A stretch of 56,071 nucleotides of DNA. It comes from Candidatus Poribacteria bacterium (GTDB lineage: Bacteria > Poribacteria > WGA-4E > WGA-3G). Below the pieces are notes generated by a model that was given only the letters and a program-made list of their open reading frames with translations, was not told the DNA's origin and did no database searches. Of this stretch, positions 16,094 through 25,082 are shown one piece after another (the first letter of the stretch is position 1; every line of letters starts with the position of its first letter). The stretch spans positions 1-56,071 of the forward strand of contig PYJA01000137.1 of assembly GCA_003635185.1 (NCBI GenBank). The letters run 5' to 3'. A program made the translations under genes and the position numbers.

Positions 16094-18568
16094 ATGAAAG
16101 AGAAAAAACCCGCAATGCGTTCTCGGTTTAAGATGGGGCTGCGCGGGCAACAAGTTATCATGTTTCTGCTTGTTTCGCTCACGCCGCTATTAGTTGTTTC
16201 ACTAACTATCAGGGAATTAGGAAAAAATGCTTTGGAAAGCAGCGTAGGTGACAGATTGGTCATACTGGCACGAGAAAAACTTTCCCGAGCGGACCGCGCT
16301 ATTTCTGAAAAAATACGAAATATACGTTTAGAAATACCGAATATTCGAGATGTAGTAATTAAATCTAACAATCCTAATAGAAATCAGATAAATTTTTTTG
16401 AAATATGGAGCAGCTTAAAGGATAGTAGAAGTCTTCGACTTTTATATACTTATGCTGGTAGTAGGTATAGAAGGGGCGGTAGAAGTGAAATAGAGATAAC
16501 CATCACAAATCAAAATGGGGATGTACTTTACTCAACCAATCCAGAATTAGATTTCGATCCGAGAAATGATCCATCGCATCAGGTAAAAAACGTTAAAAAA
16601 CAGGATTGGTGGCTAAAAACCTATAATAACAAAAATGGCCATGACTATGCCGAAGATATAATCTATGATAGCAAGCGGAAAGTACATCATCTTACGGTGG
16701 CATTTCCAATCCGCGAAAGAAATCAAAGACCGGTTCCAAGGACTGAAAACAAGGCTATCGGAGTACTCAAGATTGATCTGCTCTTACATGAGATTTCAAA
16801 TATAGTGGACATACAACCGGGGGAAGAAACTTATACGATTTTGACAACGGAATATGGAAAAGTTATTGCCGCGTCAGAAGAGAGTCGTTATGGTATAGGC
16901 GATGGAATAGTAACAGAAGGTGCTGTATCCAGGGCCGTTATTGAAGCTAAAGATGTTATGAATTACTATGGGTATGAAGCTAATGGTGAAGTGGATCGTT
17001 TTGGTGAATCCCGTGTCTATGGATGGGTGAGGACACGACCTCTACCCCGACAAACGTGGAAAACGCACCAAAATTTCGCTAACTGGATTGTTTTTGTTTC
17101 ATATTCCAGCTCAGAGGCTTACGCAGGCGTTGCTAAACTGAACCAGTATGTCTTGTGGGTTACCATTCTATCCTGTGTGGTTGTTATACCAGTCGCGTAT
17201 TTGGCAGCAAAGCGAATTTCTCGACCGGTCATGCAGCTGGCACAAGCAGCAAAACGCATCGGACAAGAAGCGAAAGACGTTGTCCAAGAAGAATCCGATC
17301 AAGTCCGTAAACAGATAGCAAATATGCAATGGTACCAAAATGTGGAATCTGATATGATTTCTGTTGATGCGAAAAACGAAGTTGGAATGCTGGCACAAGA
17401 ATTCAACGACATGCACCTCAGCCTGAAAATCGCTGTTGAGAAGCTTATCAATGCCGAACAACAGATGACAACTATCGTTGATTGTCTCGGGGAGGGACTC
17501 ATCGTTGTTGATACACGCGACCGAATCCTTTACTTTAACCCTGCTGCTAAGCATCTGCTTAACTTTAATGAGACATCCGAGTTCCCTGATCGTTTCACCG
17601 AGTTGCTACGGATTACCAACCTAAATGTTTTGGCAAATACGCATGGGCAGGATACACGGGTAACAGTTGAAATTAACTTAGACCAAGAAGAAGAAAATCG
17701 CATTCTCCGTGTTGTAACAAGCCAATTTTCTTCCATTGAAACCTCCGCTGATGAAAATACAGATATGGCGGGAATGGTCTATGTCTTTGACGATATAACC
17801 CGTGAACATGAAATTGATAAAATGAAATCTGATTTTGTCGCACTTGTCTCACATGAATTACGCACGCCATTGACCTCGATCATCGGATTTTTATCACTGA
17901 TACTTGATGGAAAAGCAGGACCGCTTAACGAAGTTCAACAACAGAGTTTGACCCGCGCACATCGTCAGTCGGAACGCCTTGCAACGATGATTAATGATTT
18001 GCTTGATATTTCCCGTATTGAAGCGGGGCGTATTGTGATGAAACTTGAGCCAGTGAACCTCGCTGAAATTGCGCAGCAGCGTCTTGAAGAGCTCAAGCCA
18101 CAAGCCGATGAGAAAACAATCACATTAGATTTAAACGTTCAACCTGATTTACCTGATCTCACTGGGGATGCGGAACATCTTGGTCAGATTCTTACGAATC
18201 TGGTTGGAAATGCCATAAAATTTACGCCGTCAAATGGCGAGGTAAACGTGAAAATAATGATAAATACCTCACGCGTATTTACCCAAAAAGATCGCCCGCT
18301 ACAAGAAGATGGCGTTACAGATGAAACCGATGGCATTCACGTAGAAGTTATAGACACCGGCCCTGGTATTCCTGAGCATGAACGTGAAAACGTGTTTGAC
18401 AAGTTCCAACAACTTAGTAATATCCAAACTCGGGAACAGGGCGGCACCGGTTTAGGTCTCCCAATTGCACGTGGGTTCGTTGAAGCACATAAAGGTAAAA
18501 TCTGGGTGGATGCAGGTGAAAACGATAAAGGTTGCAACTTCCAATTCTGGATTCCGTTTTTATCTTAA
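16094..18568 (+). CDS. Membrane sensor histidine kinase (extracytoplasmic sensor, HAMP, PAS, HisKA, HATPase)
   Basis: Order: TM1 (VIMFLLVSLTPLLVVSLTI), an extracytoplasmic Cache-like region of about 300 residues, TM2 (VLWVTILSCVVVIPVAYLAA), HAMP, PAS (GEGLIVVDTRDRILYFNPAA), HisKA with H587 in VSHELRTPLTS, then HATPase with N-box NLVGNAIKF, G1 DTGPGIP and G2 GGTGLGLPIARG. Start set at ATG 16094 (AGGAG 7 bases upstream); an upstream GTG at 16037 adds a non-membrane leader. The Gly/Arg-rich insertion YAGSRYRRGGRSE within the sensor is unusual. Likely phosphorylates the receiver of the next gene. Confidence 0.9.
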   Translation: MKEKKPAMRSRFKMGLRGQQVIMFLLVSLTPLLVVSLTIRELGKNALESSVGDRLVILAREKLSRADRAISEKIRNIRLEIPNIRDVVIKSNNPNRNQINFFEIWSSLKDSRSLRLLYTYAGSRYRRGGRSEIEITITNQNGDVLYSTNPELDFDPRNDPSHQVKNVKKQDWWLKTYNNKNGHDYAEDIIYDSKRKVHHLTVAFPIRERNQRPVPRTENKAIGVLKIDLLLHEISNIVDIQPGEETYTILTTEYGKVIAASEESRYGIGDGIVTEGAVSRAVIEAKDVMNYYGYEANGEVDRFGESRVYGWVRTRPLPRQTWKTHQNFANWIVFVSYSSSEAYAGVAKLNQYVLWVTILSCVVVIPVAYLAAKRISRPVMQLAQAAKRIGQEAKDVVQEESDQVRKQIANMQWYQNVESDMISVDAKNEVGMLAQEFNDMHLSLKIAVEKLINAEQQMTTIVDCLGEGLIVVDTRDRILYFNPAAKHLLNFNETSEFPDRFTELLRITNLNVLANTHGQDTRVTVEINLDQEEENRILRVVTSQFSSIETSADENTDMAGMVYVFDDITREHEIDKMKSDFVALVSHELRTPLTSIIGFLSLILDGKAGPLNEVQQQSLTRAHRQSERLATMINDLLDISRIEAGRIVMKLEPVNLAEIAQQRLEELKPQADEKTITLDLNVQPDLPDLTGDAEHLGQILTNLVGNAIKFTPSNGEVNVKIMINTSRVFTQKDRPLQEDGVTDETDGIHVEVIDTGPGIPEHERENVFDKFQQLSNIQTREQGGTGLGLPIARGFVEAHKGKIWVDAGENDKGCNFQFWIPFLS

Positions 18569-18826
18569 GAGATTTGTAGCGCAAACTTTTAGTTTGCGTT
18601 CCACGGACGCACAAACTATGGTGAATTATAAAAATAAATATACATCTTCACTCGCTGCAGACGAGGCGGGGAATCATGGCGAATACCATACGCGTATTCG
18701 CCAAACGGCATTCATACCCGGGGAATGACTAAACGTCATTCATACCGTTGATTTCTTGATTTCTTCCTAACCTCGCTACTGCAAAGTGGATAATAATTCT
18801 AAGATTGCAAACTTAAAACTAAAAAT
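18569..18826. repeat. Intergenic region with two kinds of dispersed palindromes
   Basis: 18580-18598 is a perfect hairpin CGCAAACT-TTT-AGTTTGCG, related to copies near 2523 and 39909. 18723-18741 is a second hairpin (GAATGAC/GTCATTC) followed by ATACCGTTGATTT, shared with 56004-56022 and partly 46408. GATTTCTTCCTAACCTCG follows and recurs near 46463. No credible gene is seen; a frame reading out of the kinase gene through this area is not protein-like. Confidence 0.6.
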
Positions 18827-20107
18827 ATGTCTGAAACAATTTTTGTGTCTCAAAACACACAAACAGCTGAAACTATCTTAGTAATTGATGACGATACTGA
18901 TATCCTTGCTCTACTCGAAATGAGTTTGGCTTCTGATGGATTCCATGTCATCACTGCCAGTAATGGTATAAGTGGACTCCAGCTTGCCAAAGCGGACCAA
19001 CCGGACCTGATTCTTCTTGACGTTATGATGCCACAGATGGACGGCTTGCAAGTAATTGAGAAATTAAAAGCAGATACTGAAACAAACGCAATTCCCGTCC
19101 TATGGTTAACAGCAAAGACACAAACTGAGGATAAGTTACGTGGTTTAGAAATTGGTGGTGACGACTATATTACAAAACCCTTTGATCTGCGAGAGGTTAC
19201 TGCCCGAATTAACACAGTTTTGGGGCGAACACGCCCAGTAAAATACATCAATCCATTAATTAATGCAATGGGTGAAAGTTTCAGCGAGGCAGGTGTGGCA
19301 GAACTCGGTTTGCATCTCCAAGCCGCTGCGGAAATTCAACTCAAGTTACTTCCAGAAAAGCCGCCTACCTTTTCTAACTTCGATTTCGCAACTATGTTCC
19401 GAAGTTCAACCTCTGTTTCTGGGGACTTTTATGACTTTATCCCACTTAGCGACACACACCTCGGCATCGTATTAGGTGATGTAAAAGGACATGGAATTCC
19501 CGCAGCACTTTTAATGGTAATGATCCAGACAGCTTCACGTCTGCTTAGCAATGAAGAGGATTCATGGCAAAAGTCAAACGCGCATTTGCCTGCCACGATT
19601 TTAAAACGTATTAATACTTTACTTTTTCATAACACTGACCTTGAACAATTTGCCACAATGGTATACGGTATATTAGAAATAGACACGGGAAGGTTTACTT
19701 ATTCCAACGGAGGACACTGTCCACCCATCCACTTTATTACAGACTCAGAAAGTTCCAAACAAACTGAAAATAATAGGAATAGAGTTGAACTACTTGAAAC
19801 CGGCGGAATGCTAATAGGCGCATTTGATATCGCAACTTTTTCGTCAGAAACCTGTGTATTATCTCCAGGGGACGTTCTTTTACTTTATACCGATGGGGTA
19901 ACCGAAACTGAGGGGCAAACACCAAACGACTTCTATGGTGAAGAACGTTTGATTGACTGTTTCTCAAAAAATCTAACACTTTCCGCTGAATCACTCTGTA
20001 ATGTTCTTCAAACAGAACTGATGGAATTTAGCGGGACGACACAACTTAAGGATGACCGCGCGGTGGTTGTAATTAAGCGCACTACTGATGAGACAACCCC
20101 AACGTAA
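18827..20107 (+). CDS. Response regulator with SpoIIE/RsbU-type PP2C serine phosphatase output
   Basis: The N-terminal receiver (residues about 17-135) has the acidic pocket DDD at 21-23, phosphoacceptor D65 in LLDVMMPQMDG and the lysine of TKPFD. The C-terminal SpoIIE phosphatase domain carries GDFYDFIPLSD, LGDVKGHGIPAALLMVM, YTDGVTE and a final DDRAVVVIK, the metal-binding aspartates of PP2C. Expected to dephosphorylate the neighbouring STAS proteins when phosphorylated by the preceding kinase. 426 aa is normal for this architecture. Confidence 0.93.
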   Translation: MSETIFVSQNTQTAETILVIDDDTDILALLEMSLASDGFHVITASNGISGLQLAKADQPDLILLDVMMPQMDGLQVIEKLKADTETNAIPVLWLTAKTQTEDKLRGLEIGGDDYITKPFDLREVTARINTVLGRTRPVKYINPLINAMGESFSEAGVAELGLHLQAAAEIQLKLLPEKPPTFSNFDFATMFRSSTSVSGDFYDFIPLSDTHLGIVLGDVKGHGIPAALLMVMIQTASRLLSNEEDSWQKSNAHLPATILKRINTLLFHNTDLEQFATMVYGILEIDTGRFTYSNGGHCPPIHFITDSESSKQTENNRNRVELLETGGMLIGAFDIATFSSETCVLSPGDVLLLYTDGVTETEGQTPNDFYGEERLIDCFSKNLTLSAESLCNVLQTELMEFSGTTQLKDDRAVVVIKRTTDETTPT

Positions 20108-20213
20108 GCTTAAAATTGAACCGTAGGCTATAAGTGCAGTCGGCGCAATTTTAGGGCAACTATCTGAAGCATTAGCGTGGACATTTTGTATTCACAAGGA
20201 AGGAGTCTAACAC

Positions 20214-20642
20214 GTGGGCGAGAAAACTCAACTCAGAATTTTCCTTTCTCTCCCAAGCACAATGCAGTTGATTTATCTTCTTGATACTGTTATCAGTGAT
20301 ATTCTGAGAGAGATGAATTTTGATGAAGAAACGCAAGAGCATGTAAACCTAGCTGTCATTGAAGCAGGGACAAACGCAATCAAACATGGCAATAAAGAAG
20401 ATACTAATAAGACTGCGACATTTGAGTTTCTTATTGAAGATGATAAACTCACAATTGTTGTAACTGATGAAGGCTCTGGGTTTCAGCGCGAAGATGTCGC
20501 GAATCCACTTGAACCAGAAAATCTATTGAAAAGCAGTGGACGCGGCCTTTTCTTGATGGAAGCGTGCATGGACGAAGTGATCTACGAAGCTGAAGGCACC
20601 ATTGTCAAGATGGTTAAATATAAGCAAAGCCCGAATTTGTAG
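20214..20642 (+). CDS. RsbW-like anti-sigma factor / serine-protein kinase (GHKL fold)
   Basis: Small GHKL ATPase: N-box AVIEAGTNAIKHGNK, G1 box TDEGSGFQ, G2 region SSGRGLFLMEACMDEV. These are the marks of anti-sigma kinases that bind a sigma factor and phosphorylate STAS antagonists. GTG start at 20214 with AAGGAGT upstream; no in-frame ATG gives a complete N-terminus. It lies between the phosphatase and a second STAS gene. No sigma factor gene is present in the window, so its target is encoded elsewhere or is not a sigma factor. Confidence 0.9.
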   Translation: MGEKTQLRIFLSLPSTMQLIYLLDTVISDILREMNFDEETQEHVNLAVIEAGTNAIKHGNKEDTNKTATFEFLIEDDKLTIVVTDEGSGFQREDVANPLEPENLLKSSGRGLFLMEACMDEVIYEAEGTIVKMVKYKQSPNL

Positions 20643-20752
20643 CCCCTCCAGATAACTGGAGAATGCCACGTCCATTAACGAATGTTTATACTCACGCACA
20701 GTTGGCTTGGGTGTGCTTTCAGAAAGGCAAAATTTCAAAAGAAGGAGTATTT

Positions 20753-21097
20753 ATGCAAATCAACCTACGGCATAAAGGGAGTGTTACTATTTTAGATATT
20801 GAAGGTAACCTTGTCGGTCCTAATACAATTGCACTGAAAAATATCATTGACAACCAAATCCAAGAAGCCAATGGTGAACCAGTGTTTATGATTTTAAATT
20901 TGGAACGAGTCCAAATGATGGATAGTTCCGGATTAGGTGTAATTGTTGCTGCCTATGCCTCAATCAGACGCAATAATGGCAGAGTAGTTCTCCTTAATAT
21001 CGGAGGAAACATTAGGAGCCTTATTGTTATGGCGAAACTCGTGACCATATTTGACCGATACGATACTGAAGCGGAGGCAATTGCAAGTTTTTTCTAA
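20753..21097 (+). CDS. Second STAS-domain anti-sigma factor antagonist
   Basis: 114-residue STAS protein with the canonical phosphorylation loop MMDSSGLGVIV, S58 being the expected target. Start at ATG 20753, preceded by GAAGGAG; the frame is open 90 bases further upstream but without a supported start. It differs clearly from the first STAS protein at 15643, so the two may respond to different kinases or tune one switch. Confidence 0.9.
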   Translation: MQINLRHKGSVTILDIEGNLVGPNTIALKNIIDNQIQEANGEPVFMILNLERVQMMDSSGLGVIVAAYASIRRNNGRVVLLNIGGNIRSLIVMAKLVTIFDRYDTEAEAIASFF

Positions 21098-21166
21098 CGT
21101 TAATTATTACTAATTTATGCCGACCATGCATAGATTGCACGTTTACAAACCCTAATGGATTAGAAT

Positions 21167-21928
21167 ATGGAAACTACGCGAAACATCGAAGTTGCAGACG
21201 AAAGTATCGGCTTATGGCACAAATGCACACAGTGTAATGAGGTGTCTTTTCGAGGAGAATTAGAACGGAACGGTTTTACATGTCCGAAGTGCAAGGAATT
21301 ATTTTGTTTATCGATTGAAAATCGTCTAAAACTTCTTAAAGGGGATGACACGCTTAATACTACAGATGCACTTTCAAGTGAAACTATTGACCCTACAAAT
21401 GATGTCCTTGCTATTGAGGAAAACATTACAGGATATCCAGTCAGCCTGTTTATTTTAGATCCTGAGTCTTCCCTACTACAACAACATTTAACGGTGTTTT
21501 CTGAAGCGATTACATGTGCGTTGAATAAATCAATCCCGCTGCTTTCTGTTTGCACTGCAAGCCCGATTGATGTACAAATCTCCTTTTCTGAAATTGTGCC
21601 GCTGCTGCTACAGTTAGAAGAATTGGCAAAAAAATCACTGCCACATCTAACTATTTTGACTGAAACAGGAATAGGACAGTTTACACCACATCTGCCTGTC
21701 GGTGAAATCGTTATAGCAGAGTGTACATCACGTTCAGAAAATGTGCCTCGATTCCAAGCACAACCTGCTTTACATGCTCCTGAAGAACAGCTCCTGCCTG
21801 AAAAAAATCGTGAACTGAACTCAAGCACCCCAGACATTAGTGTAGATTGCTATATTCCACGTCTGGAATTGCACACAGTGTTAGTGCGGTTGTTGAAGTT
21901 TTTTACGTCTACTCCGACAGTTGATTGA
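21167..21928 (+). CDS. AccD-like protein that has lost the carboxyltransferase catalytic motifs
   Basis: The whole length (253 aa) follows acetyl-CoA carboxylase beta subunit. An N-terminal zinc ribbon has C20, C23, C39 and C42 (WHKCTQCNEV, FTCPKCKELF), followed by SIENRLKLL. A crotonase-fold stretch (FSEAITCALNKSIPLLSV) and a C-terminus (VGEIVIAE, LHTVLVRLLKFF) line up with AccD blocks. The AccD signature G-G-A-R-M-Q-E-G is replaced by ASPIDVQISF, and the glycine-rich T-T-G-G-V loop is missing. It therefore should not form the oxyanion hole. Inference: a pseudoenzyme, perhaps a regulator or a structural partner. No accA or accC lies near. Could also be a decaying accD copy. Confidence 0.6.
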   Translation: METTRNIEVADESIGLWHKCTQCNEVSFRGELERNGFTCPKCKELFCLSIENRLKLLKGDDTLNTTDALSSETIDPTNDVLAIEENITGYPVSLFILDPESSLLQQHLTVFSEAITCALNKSIPLLSVCTASPIDVQISFSEIVPLLLQLEELAKKSLPHLTILTETGIGQFTPHLPVGEIVIAECTSRSENVPRFQAQPALHAPEEQLLPEKNRELNSSTPDISVDCYIPRLELHTVLVRLLKFFTSTPTVD

Positions 21929-22038
21929 GCATAACCGGACACATTACAAATTCCACCTACAAACAGCTATGACTTATAGTAAAATCGGAAAATATATTTA
22001 CATTTCAATGAACAACAATCCTTACACCATAACGCTGG

Positions 22039-22056
22039 CGAGGTTTCCTAACCTCG
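22039..22056. repeat. Short perfect hairpin in the leader of galK
   Basis: CGAGGTT at 22039-22045 pairs with AACCTCG at 22050-22056 around TCCT. The right half CCTAACCTCG recurs at the dispersed repeats near 18770 and 46473, so it is probably a fragment of that repeat, not a terminator. Confidence 0.5.
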
Positions 22057-22105
22057 TCAACGTCCAGGTAATTGTGAATTTCAGTATAAAGATGGAAGGA
22101 ATAGG

Positions 22106-23356
22106 ATGACACAAGAAGAAGTAATTCTAAGCGATAGATTGAAGGAAAAATTTAACGAACGTTTCGGTCATCCACCAGATTTCATCGTATCTGCACCAGG
22201 AAGGGTTAACCTTATTGGCGAACATACAGATTACAACGACGGTTTTGTGTTTCCTGTCGCTATTGATAAATATCTCCACATCGCCGCCAGCAAACGTTCT
22301 GACCGCCAAGTACACCTTCACGCTTTAGATATGAATGAAGCATGCACCTTCAATTTGGAGGCAATTGCGGACACAAAGACACCTCCGTGGGGCAATTATC
22401 TGAGAGGTGTTGCACATTTCTTACAAGAACAGGTCTTACGAAAAAGTGGTCACACTTTGAACGGCATGTCTGCTGTAATTACTGGAAACGTCCCGATTAG
22501 TGCTGGACTCAGTTCTTCTGCTGCGCTTGAAGTCGCATCAGCACTCGCTTTTTTAGGGGCATGTGGCTTAGAAATAGCAAATACAGGTATAAATTCTAAT
22601 AGTGAAATGGAATTGATTGAAGTTCCTCCGATGGAATTAGCAGCGCTATGTCAGCGTGCAGAAAATGAATTCGCTGGTGTCAACTGTGGTATCATGGACC
22701 AATCTATCTCATTATTAGGAAAAGCAGACCACGCGCTGTTTTTAGATTGCCGTTCCCTTGAATACAAACAAATCCCGCTCAACTTAACCGATATTCTCAT
22801 CGTAATATGTAACACCAACGTCAAACGTGAACTGGCATCTTCGGAGTATAATAAGCGGCGTGCTGAATGTGAAAAAGGTGTTGATATTTTACAGCAGTGG
22901 ATGCCTGCTATTACCTCACTTAGAGATGTAACGTTAGCGGAATTCAAAAAATATGAAGCAGAACTACCTCAGATTACACAAAAAAGGTGTAGATATGTTG
23001 TAGAAGAGAACACGCGAGTGCTAAATGCGGTAGATGCCCTTACAGCCAAGGATATAGACACTTTCGGTGCTCTGATGAATGCTTCACATGCAGGATTACG
23101 TGATGCTTATGAAGTCAGTTGTGATGAGTTAAATATACTCACGGATATTGCACAAAGTATTGATGGTGTTATTGGCGCAAGGATGACGGGAGCAGGTTTT
23201 GGCGGATGTACAGTGAATTTAGTTTACCAAGACACTGTAGAGGCGTTTCGGGACCGGATAATGGAAGAATATACGCAACGGACCGGCATTGAACCGGACA
23301 TTTATGTATGTAACGTTGGTGATGGCGCACGTATCAAATGGAATTCTCATAGTTAG
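22106..23356 (+). CDS. galK: Galactokinase
   Basis: GHMP kinase that phosphorylates galactose at C1 (Leloir pathway). The signature APGRVNLIGEHTDYNDG is near residue 30. ATP-binding PISAGLSSSAALEVASAL, NCGIMDQ and the third motif ARMTGAGFGGC are intact. 416 aa. GGAAGGAATAGG precedes the ATG. Usual partners galT and galE are not in the window. The next gene is a ROK sugar kinase, so this is a small sugar-phosphorylation pair. Confidence 0.93.
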   Translation: MTQEEVILSDRLKEKFNERFGHPPDFIVSAPGRVNLIGEHTDYNDGFVFPVAIDKYLHIAASKRSDRQVHLHALDMNEACTFNLEAIADTKTPPWGNYLRGVAHFLQEQVLRKSGHTLNGMSAVITGNVPISAGLSSSAALEVASALAFLGACGLEIANTGINSNSEMELIEVPPMELAALCQRAENEFAGVNCGIMDQSISLLGKADHALFLDCRSLEYKQIPLNLTDILIVICNTNVKRELASSEYNKRRAECEKGVDILQQWMPAITSLRDVTLAEFKKYEAELPQITQKRCRYVVEENTRVLNAVDALTAKDIDTFGALMNASHAGLRDAYEVSCDELNILTDIAQSIDGVIGARMTGAGFGGCTVNLVYQDTVEAFRDRIMEEYTQRTGIEPDIYVCNVGDGARIKWNSHS

Positions 23357-23430
23357 GAATTATCGGTAGTCATCAATCTGCAGCTGAAGGTGTGATTTTC
23401 CGAAAGCCGAATACTGACAGTCTTTTGAAA

Positions 23431-24378
23431 ATGAAATATAGCATAGGAATTGATCTCGGTGGAACTCATATTAAAGCAGGTTTGTTGGGGGCAGATGGTA
23501 AACTTTCGTGCCGTACAGTCGTTTCTACTCATGTAAATGAAGGTGCAAAAGCAATAGCAGCACGTATTGCGCAAACAATCTACCAAGTTTTTGAAGTAGC
23601 AGAAAAACAAGACAAAAAGGAAATTGTCGGTATTGGCTTAGGGGCACCAGGACTCATCATCGCTGAGAGTGGCATTGTTCACTTTTCACCGAACTTTCCC
23701 GGATGGAGCGATATCCCGTTATTGAATTATGTTACTGCAGAACTTGGTGATTTAGACCTCCCACTCTATATTGACAACGATGTCAATGTGATGGTGCTGG
23801 GCGAACTGCATCACGGTGCGGGTGTCGGTTATGAGAATGTCGTAGGACTCACACTCGGCACAGGTGTTGGCGGTGGTGTTGTTATCAACAGAAAAGTCTA
23901 TCATGGGAGTTGGAATACAGCGGGCGAATTGGGACATACAGTGGTGCAACCGAATGGTCGAAAGTGCGGATGCGGTAATCACGGTTGTCTTGAGGCTTAC
24001 GCTGGCGCGAGGCATATTGTGGAGCGAGCACAACAGCAGATAGCAGACGGTAGGAAAACCTGTTTGGATTCTGGAGTCTTGACTCCGAAGCAGATCGCAG
24101 AAGCCGCAACTGCAGGAGATGAACTTGCACGCGATATTTTTTCGGAAACTGGCAGATATATCGGTATTGCGTTGACATCTATAGCACATATCCTTAACCC
24201 GCAAATTGCTATCATTGGTGGTGGGATCGCTGCAGCAGGGGAAAACCTACTCTTTCAACATATTCGTGAGGAATTTACCAAACGCGCAATGGACATCCCT
24301 GGCGATATGGAAATTGTTCCAGCGAAATTGGGAAACGACGCGGGACTCGTTGGCGCTGCAATGCTGGTATACAACTGA
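23431..24378 (+). CDS. ROK-family sugar kinase, probably glucokinase
   Basis: Starts MKYSIGIDLGGTHIKAGLLG, the ROK phosphate-binding strand-turn, then LGLGAPG-like VGIGLGAPGLI. The substrate motif GELGHTVV and zinc-binding CGCGNHGCLEAYAG (C-x-C-G-x-x-G-C-x-E) follow. 315 aa from the ATG at 23431. A GTG at 23392 would add a leader not seen in the family but has a nearer GAAGG. No HTH domain, so it is a kinase, not a ROK repressor. Glucose is the likely substrate by family habit. Confidence 0.85.
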   Translation: MKYSIGIDLGGTHIKAGLLGADGKLSCRTVVSTHVNEGAKAIAARIAQTIYQVFEVAEKQDKKEIVGIGLGAPGLIIAESGIVHFSPNFPGWSDIPLLNYVTAELGDLDLPLYIDNDVNVMVLGELHHGAGVGYENVVGLTLGTGVGGGVVINRKVYHGSWNTAGELGHTVVQPNGRKCGCGNHGCLEAYAGARHIVERAQQQIADGRKTCLDSGVLTPKQIAEAATAGDELARDIFSETGRYIGIALTSIAHILNPQIAIIGGGIAAAGENLLFQHIREEFTKRAMDIPGDMEIVPAKLGNDAGLVGAAMLVYN

Positions 24379-24404
24379 TAACGGACAAAAGGAGCATGTT
24401 TTTA

Positions 24405-25082
24405 ATGAGATTTTTCGGTGATTCGATAAATACCAAACAAAATTCATCTTTGATTTGGATGCGGACTTTTCAAATTTTAGTGATGTTTGCACTCTTTATA
24501 TCTGTAACTGGATGTGCAAAAATGCGGGATGGACTCGTGAATATATTTCGACCAGAGCGCATAGTTCCGGTTTTTGATCCGGATGCAACAATTACACCAC
24601 AGACAGGCACCGTTATTTATGTAGAAAACGGGATAGTCGTAATGACGGTGGCACTCAATGATGTGAAAAAGGCTGATGCGTTTGGGGTTCTTGTTCACAA
24701 CAAAACAAACCACTGGATCAGTTATAAAAAAGAGGATTGTCGGATGTTGGATCAAGCCGGCAATATTGTAAAACAAATAGATAGGTCGCAGCATTCATTT
24801 TATTTCGGAAAAAATTTTAAACCAAAGTTGCCGCCTGAGTTCGGAGCAGATGTTTTCCGATATGACAAGACTATTCGTGTGCAAGGGGGGCACGCTGTTC
24901 TACCAACTGACGATTACAAGAAAACGAACGTTATGCCGAAAAACAGTTCGTTATTCTATCTCTATTTTCCAAAACGCAGTATCAAATCTAATAGCCTGCG
25001 TATTATTATCCCCGGTGTAACGAGCGAATTCAATGATCAGCAGACGACGTTTGTTTTCAAGTTTAAAGTACAGCGGGGTTAA
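24405..25082 (+). CDS. Putative lipoprotein of unknown function
   Basis: Signal peptide with a lipobox ISVTGC, so probably lipid-anchored in the envelope. The mature part (about 190 aa) is beta-rich with motifs such as GVLVHNKTNHWISYKKED and SSLFYLYFPKRSI, and no enzyme signature. ATG 24405 is preferred over ATG 24396 because AAAGGAG ends 10 bases before the former and only one before the latter. Its 3' end overlaps the longest possible start of the next gene by about 50 bases. Confidence 0.6.
   Translation: MRFFGDSINTKQNSSLIWMRTFQILVMFALFISVTGCAKMRDGLVNIFRPERIVPVFDPDATITPQTGTVIYVENGIVVMTVALNDVKKADAFGVLVHNKTNHWISYKKEDCRMLDQAGNIVKQIDRSQHSFYFGKNFKPKLPPEFGADVFRYDKTIRVQGGHAVLPTDDYKKTNVMPKNSSLFYLYFPKRSIKSNSLRIIIPGVTSEFNDQQTTFVFKFKVQRG

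Noticed and set aside
17118-17133. GAGGCTTACGCAGGCG inside the sensor kinase, similar to the end of the 11901 repeat
   Set aside because: Short, and it encodes ordinary residues in frame; likely chance. A similar hit at 23991 was discarded for the same reason.
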